Below are positions 62,122 to 64,000 of a stretch of DNA of 64,000 nt, one piece after another. The notes under the pieces are model-generated. The model was given only the letters and a program-made list of their open reading frames with translations, had not been told where the DNA came from and did not search any database. The translations under genes were made by a program, and so were the position numbers. The stretch spans positions 60,508 through 124,507 of the forward strand of contig JANQQD010000115.1 in NCBI GenBank assembly GCA_028285185.1. Direction: 5' to 3'. The DNA is from Anaerolineae bacterium. GTDB taxonomy: Bacteria; Pseudomonadota; Alphaproteobacteria; DSM-16000; Inquilinaceae. Each line of letters starts with the position of its first letter. Positions within the stretch are counted from its first letter, which is position 1.

Positions 62122-62769
62122 ATGAGCACAAGTGCGAAGTCCGAAGCCAGGCCGGATGGCCGCCTGGACATCTTGAATGCGGCGGAAGCGGCGTTCTCGG
62201 AGGCTGGCTTTGCGGGGGCGGGCATGAAGGCGATCGCCACGCGCGCTGGCGTTGCCCAGGGACTGATCCACTATCACTTTCAAACCAAGGAAGGCCTCTA
62301 CGCGGCCGTGGTCGAGCGCCGCGCCAATTGGGTCACGACGGCGCGCCTCGCCCTGCTTTCCGAGATCGACCTGCAGGAGCCGGACGCTGTCTCAAAGGTG
62401 TTCGAGGCGTTTTTTCGTCCGCCCTTGGGCCCCGAGGGCGGGGGCCGGGTGTTTGCCCGTATCTTTGCCCTCCTTGCGGTCGGCGGCGCGCGGGACCAGG
62501 CCCTGGTGCAACGGCTCTATGACCCCTCTGCGCGGGTCTTCATCGACGCCTTGCACGAAGCGCGCTCAGATGCGTCGCGGCCGACATGTGCGTGGGGCTA
62601 TTCCATGGCGCTTGGCCTGCTGGTCGGCGCGGTGGGCAGATCGGGCCGGGCGGAACGCCTGGCGGACCTGCCGGAAGATGCGGTTGACGACACCGAAGGC
62701 CTGATTGCGCGGCTGACCTGCCACGCTGTCGGAGGGTTCGACGCCTTGTGCGAGGAGGAGCGGGCATAG
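62122..62769 (+). CDS. TetR/AcrR-family transcriptional regulator
   Basis: 215 residues. The N-terminal helix-turn-helix reads ILNAAEAAFSEAGFAGAGMKAIA, then RAGVAQGLIHYHFQTKEGLYAAVVE, the classic TetR pattern. The C-terminal 140 residues form the ligand-binding helical domain. A palindromic operator lies 20 bases upstream. The TRAP transporter genes start 54 bases downstream in the same direction, so this protein may control the transporter. Confidence 0.93.
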   Translation: MSTSAKSEARPDGRLDILNAAEAAFSEAGFAGAGMKAIATRAGVAQGLIHYHFQTKEGLYAAVVERRANWVTTARLALLSEIDLQEPDAVSKVFEAFFRPPLGPEGGGRVFARIFALLAVGGARDQALVQRLYDPSARVFIDALHEARSDASRPTCAWGYSMALGLLVGAVGRSGRAERLADLPEDAVDDTEGLIARLTCHAVGGFDALCEEERA

Positions 62770-62823
62770 ACCTGCGCCGTGGCCCCGCGAAGAGGGCGGC
62801 GCAAAAGAATGGGAGGAAGATCC

Positions 62824-63879
62824 ATGCGAGGACTAAGCATAGTGGCGGCTGCGATGGTCGCGGCCACCCCAATCACAGTTTCGGCGGAGACCTATACAGC
62901 GACCGTGGTCACCGGGCATCCGCCGGTGTTCCGGTGGGTCAGGATGCTGGATGAGGCATTCTACCCCGCCGTCAATGCGGCGTTGCAGGACCATGGCCAT
63001 GAGATGGTCTTTGACGGCCAGTATAGCGGCACGATCGCCACCGTAGGCGAAGAACTCGAAACCGTTGAGGTCGGGCTTGCCGAGCTGGGGGTCTGCTCGA
63101 CTCTCTTTGATCCGGCGAAGCTGGGCCCGCAGAACGTGACTTACTACACGCCCTTCGTCAGCGATGATGCCCGGGAAGTCGGGTTGCTGATGGACCGGCT
63201 TCACGACGAGTTGCCCGAACTGCGTCAGGCCTATCTGGACAATGGCAACACCTATCTCGGCGCGCCGGTCATCATCGACGACTACCTGATCATGACGAAC
63301 TTCCCGATCAGCAGCCTGGCCGACCTTGAGGGGCGCAGGATCGCGGCGCCCGGCGCGGCGACGAACTGGCTGACCGGCACCGGGGCCGTGGGCGTCTCGG
63401 GGAACCTGACCACCTATTACAACGAGTTGAATACCGGCGTTTATGACGGGGTCATCGTCTTTGCCTCCGCCGCGCTTCCCGGCAAACTGCACGAGGTCGC
63501 CCCCTACATCACCCGGGCGGGCCTTGGCGCGCAGTTCGCGGGTGGCATCTGTGCCAATTCGGACTGGTATGACGGGCTGCCCGCCGAGGTGCAGGAGGCG
63601 CTCTTGACCGGCGCGGATGCGGCGCGGGACTGGTATATGGCCGATCTGGAGGCCGCCGTGGAGAATGCCTTCACGGTCATGGCGGGGGCCGGCGCGACGA
63701 TCACCGATGCGCCGGATGAGATGCGCCAGGCATGGGCCGACGGAATGGAGAATGCCGCGGCGGAGTGGGCTGCCGAGCTCGATGCGCGGGGCGAGCCGGG
63801 CACCGTCATCCTGGGCATCTATATGGACGCAATGAGGGCAGTGGGCGCCACGCCCCTGCGTGATTGGGACAAGGAATGA
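62824..63879 (+). CDS. dctP: TRAP transporter substrate-binding protein, DctP type
   Basis: 351 residues from the ATG at 62824 with GGGAGGAAG upstream. A signal peptide (SIVAAAMVAATPITVSA) is followed by a DctP-type fold, with SSLADLEGRRIAAPG and GVYDGVIVFASAALP. TRAP binding proteins carry organic acids, often dicarboxylates or other carboxylates. The stop overlaps the next gene as ATGA. The ligand is not readable from the sequence. Confidence 0.88.
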   Translation: MRGLSIVAAAMVAATPITVSAETYTATVVTGHPPVFRWVRMLDEAFYPAVNAALQDHGHEMVFDGQYSGTIATVGEELETVEVGLAELGVCSTLFDPAKLGPQNVTYYTPFVSDDAREVGLLMDRLHDELPELRQAYLDNGNTYLGAPVIIDDYLIMTNFPISSLADLEGRRIAAPGAATNWLTGTGAVGVSGNLTTYYNELNTGVYDGVIVFASAALPGKLHEVAPYITRAGLGAQFAGGICANSDWYDGLPAEVQEALLTGADAARDWYMADLEAAVENAFTVMAGAGATITDAPDEMRQAWADGMENAAAEWAAELDARGEPGTVILGIYMDAMRAVGATPLRDWDKE

Positions 63880-64000
63880 GCCAGCCGCGGCCCGCGGCGA
63901 CCGACCCATTTCTCCTCCGCATTCTGACGTTTTTTGCGTTGGTTATGAATGTTTTGGGGTCTGTTTTGATCCTGTGTTTGATGGTTCTGATCGGGTTGGA
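63876..64000 (+). CDS. dctQ: TRAP transporter small permease, DctQ type (partial, cut by window end)
   Basis: Starts with the ATG at 63876, which overlaps the dctP stop (ATGA), and continues past the window. The 41 residues seen begin MSQPRPAATDPF and then a hydrophobic first helix (LRILTFFALVMNVLGSVLI), as expected for DctQ. Only the order after dctP supports the name. Confidence 0.75.
   Translation, partial: MSQPRPAATDPFLLRILTFFALVMNVLGSVLILCLMVLIGL

Overview
The window looks like a chromosome segment of an alphaproteobacterium, most likely a member of the Rhodobacteraceae (roseobacter/Rhodobacter group). The signs are high GC, many short ATGA/GTGA gene overlaps, a core cluster typical of that group (SPOR lipoprotein, D,D-carboxypeptidase, tmk, holB, tatD, MBL hydrolase), a TRAP transporter, and serine-recombinase islands carrying DUF2924/DUF3489 genes. 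The assignment is by recognition of families, not by any search.

Region 1, 1 to about 29.7 kb: a mobilizable genomic island, cut by the left window edge. A large serine recombinase sits at its left end (31-1599). A leftward operon of small unknown and membrane proteins follows, with a VirD4/TraD-like coupling protein in it (3675-8126). The right end holds a relaxase-helicase with a MobC-like partner (26303-29678). No type IV secretion channel genes are visible, so it probably borrows one. Between these lies cargo: unknown genes and an ankyrin protein (8.2-11.3 kb), a group of exported/membrane proteins (12.1-16.3 kb), and a compact lower-GC three-gene cassette of metallophosphoesterase, P-loop ATPase and a Rossmann-like unknown (16723-21132), which is the best candidate here for an undescribed, possibly defensive, system. 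An orphan DNA methyltransferase and a small resolvase complete the cargo.

Region 2, 29.9-47.6 kb: apparently core chromosome. Pyruvate formate-lyase (pflB) and its activase (pflA) are separated by an FkbM-type methyltransferase and an unknown gene. Next is a complete spermidine/putrescine-type ABC transporter operon with two unusually built permeases, closed by a double-hairpin terminator. On the other strand are an AEC transporter and the housekeeping run MBL hydrolase, tatD, holB, tmk, D,D-carboxypeptidase and SPOR lipoprotein, then a tRNA-Ser(UGA).

Region 3, 47.6 to about 57.8 kb: a second island just after the tRNA. It has a second large serine recombinase with DUF2924 and DUF3489 genes, a ParB-methyltransferase fusion, a DUF5681 protein and a terminase large subunit, but no phage structural genes. 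It ends in an unusual module: an XRE/ImmA-type regulator with a broken zinc motif diverging from a small repeat protein, an unknown, a GIY-YIG-like protein and an HEXXH metalloprotein.

Region 4, 57.8-64 kb: an Rrf2 regulator diverging from an MFS exporter and methyltransferase, a membrane protein, an XRE regulator, the remnant of an IS6-type transposase, and a TetR regulator followed by the start of a TRAP transporter (dctP, dctQ) that runs off the right edge.
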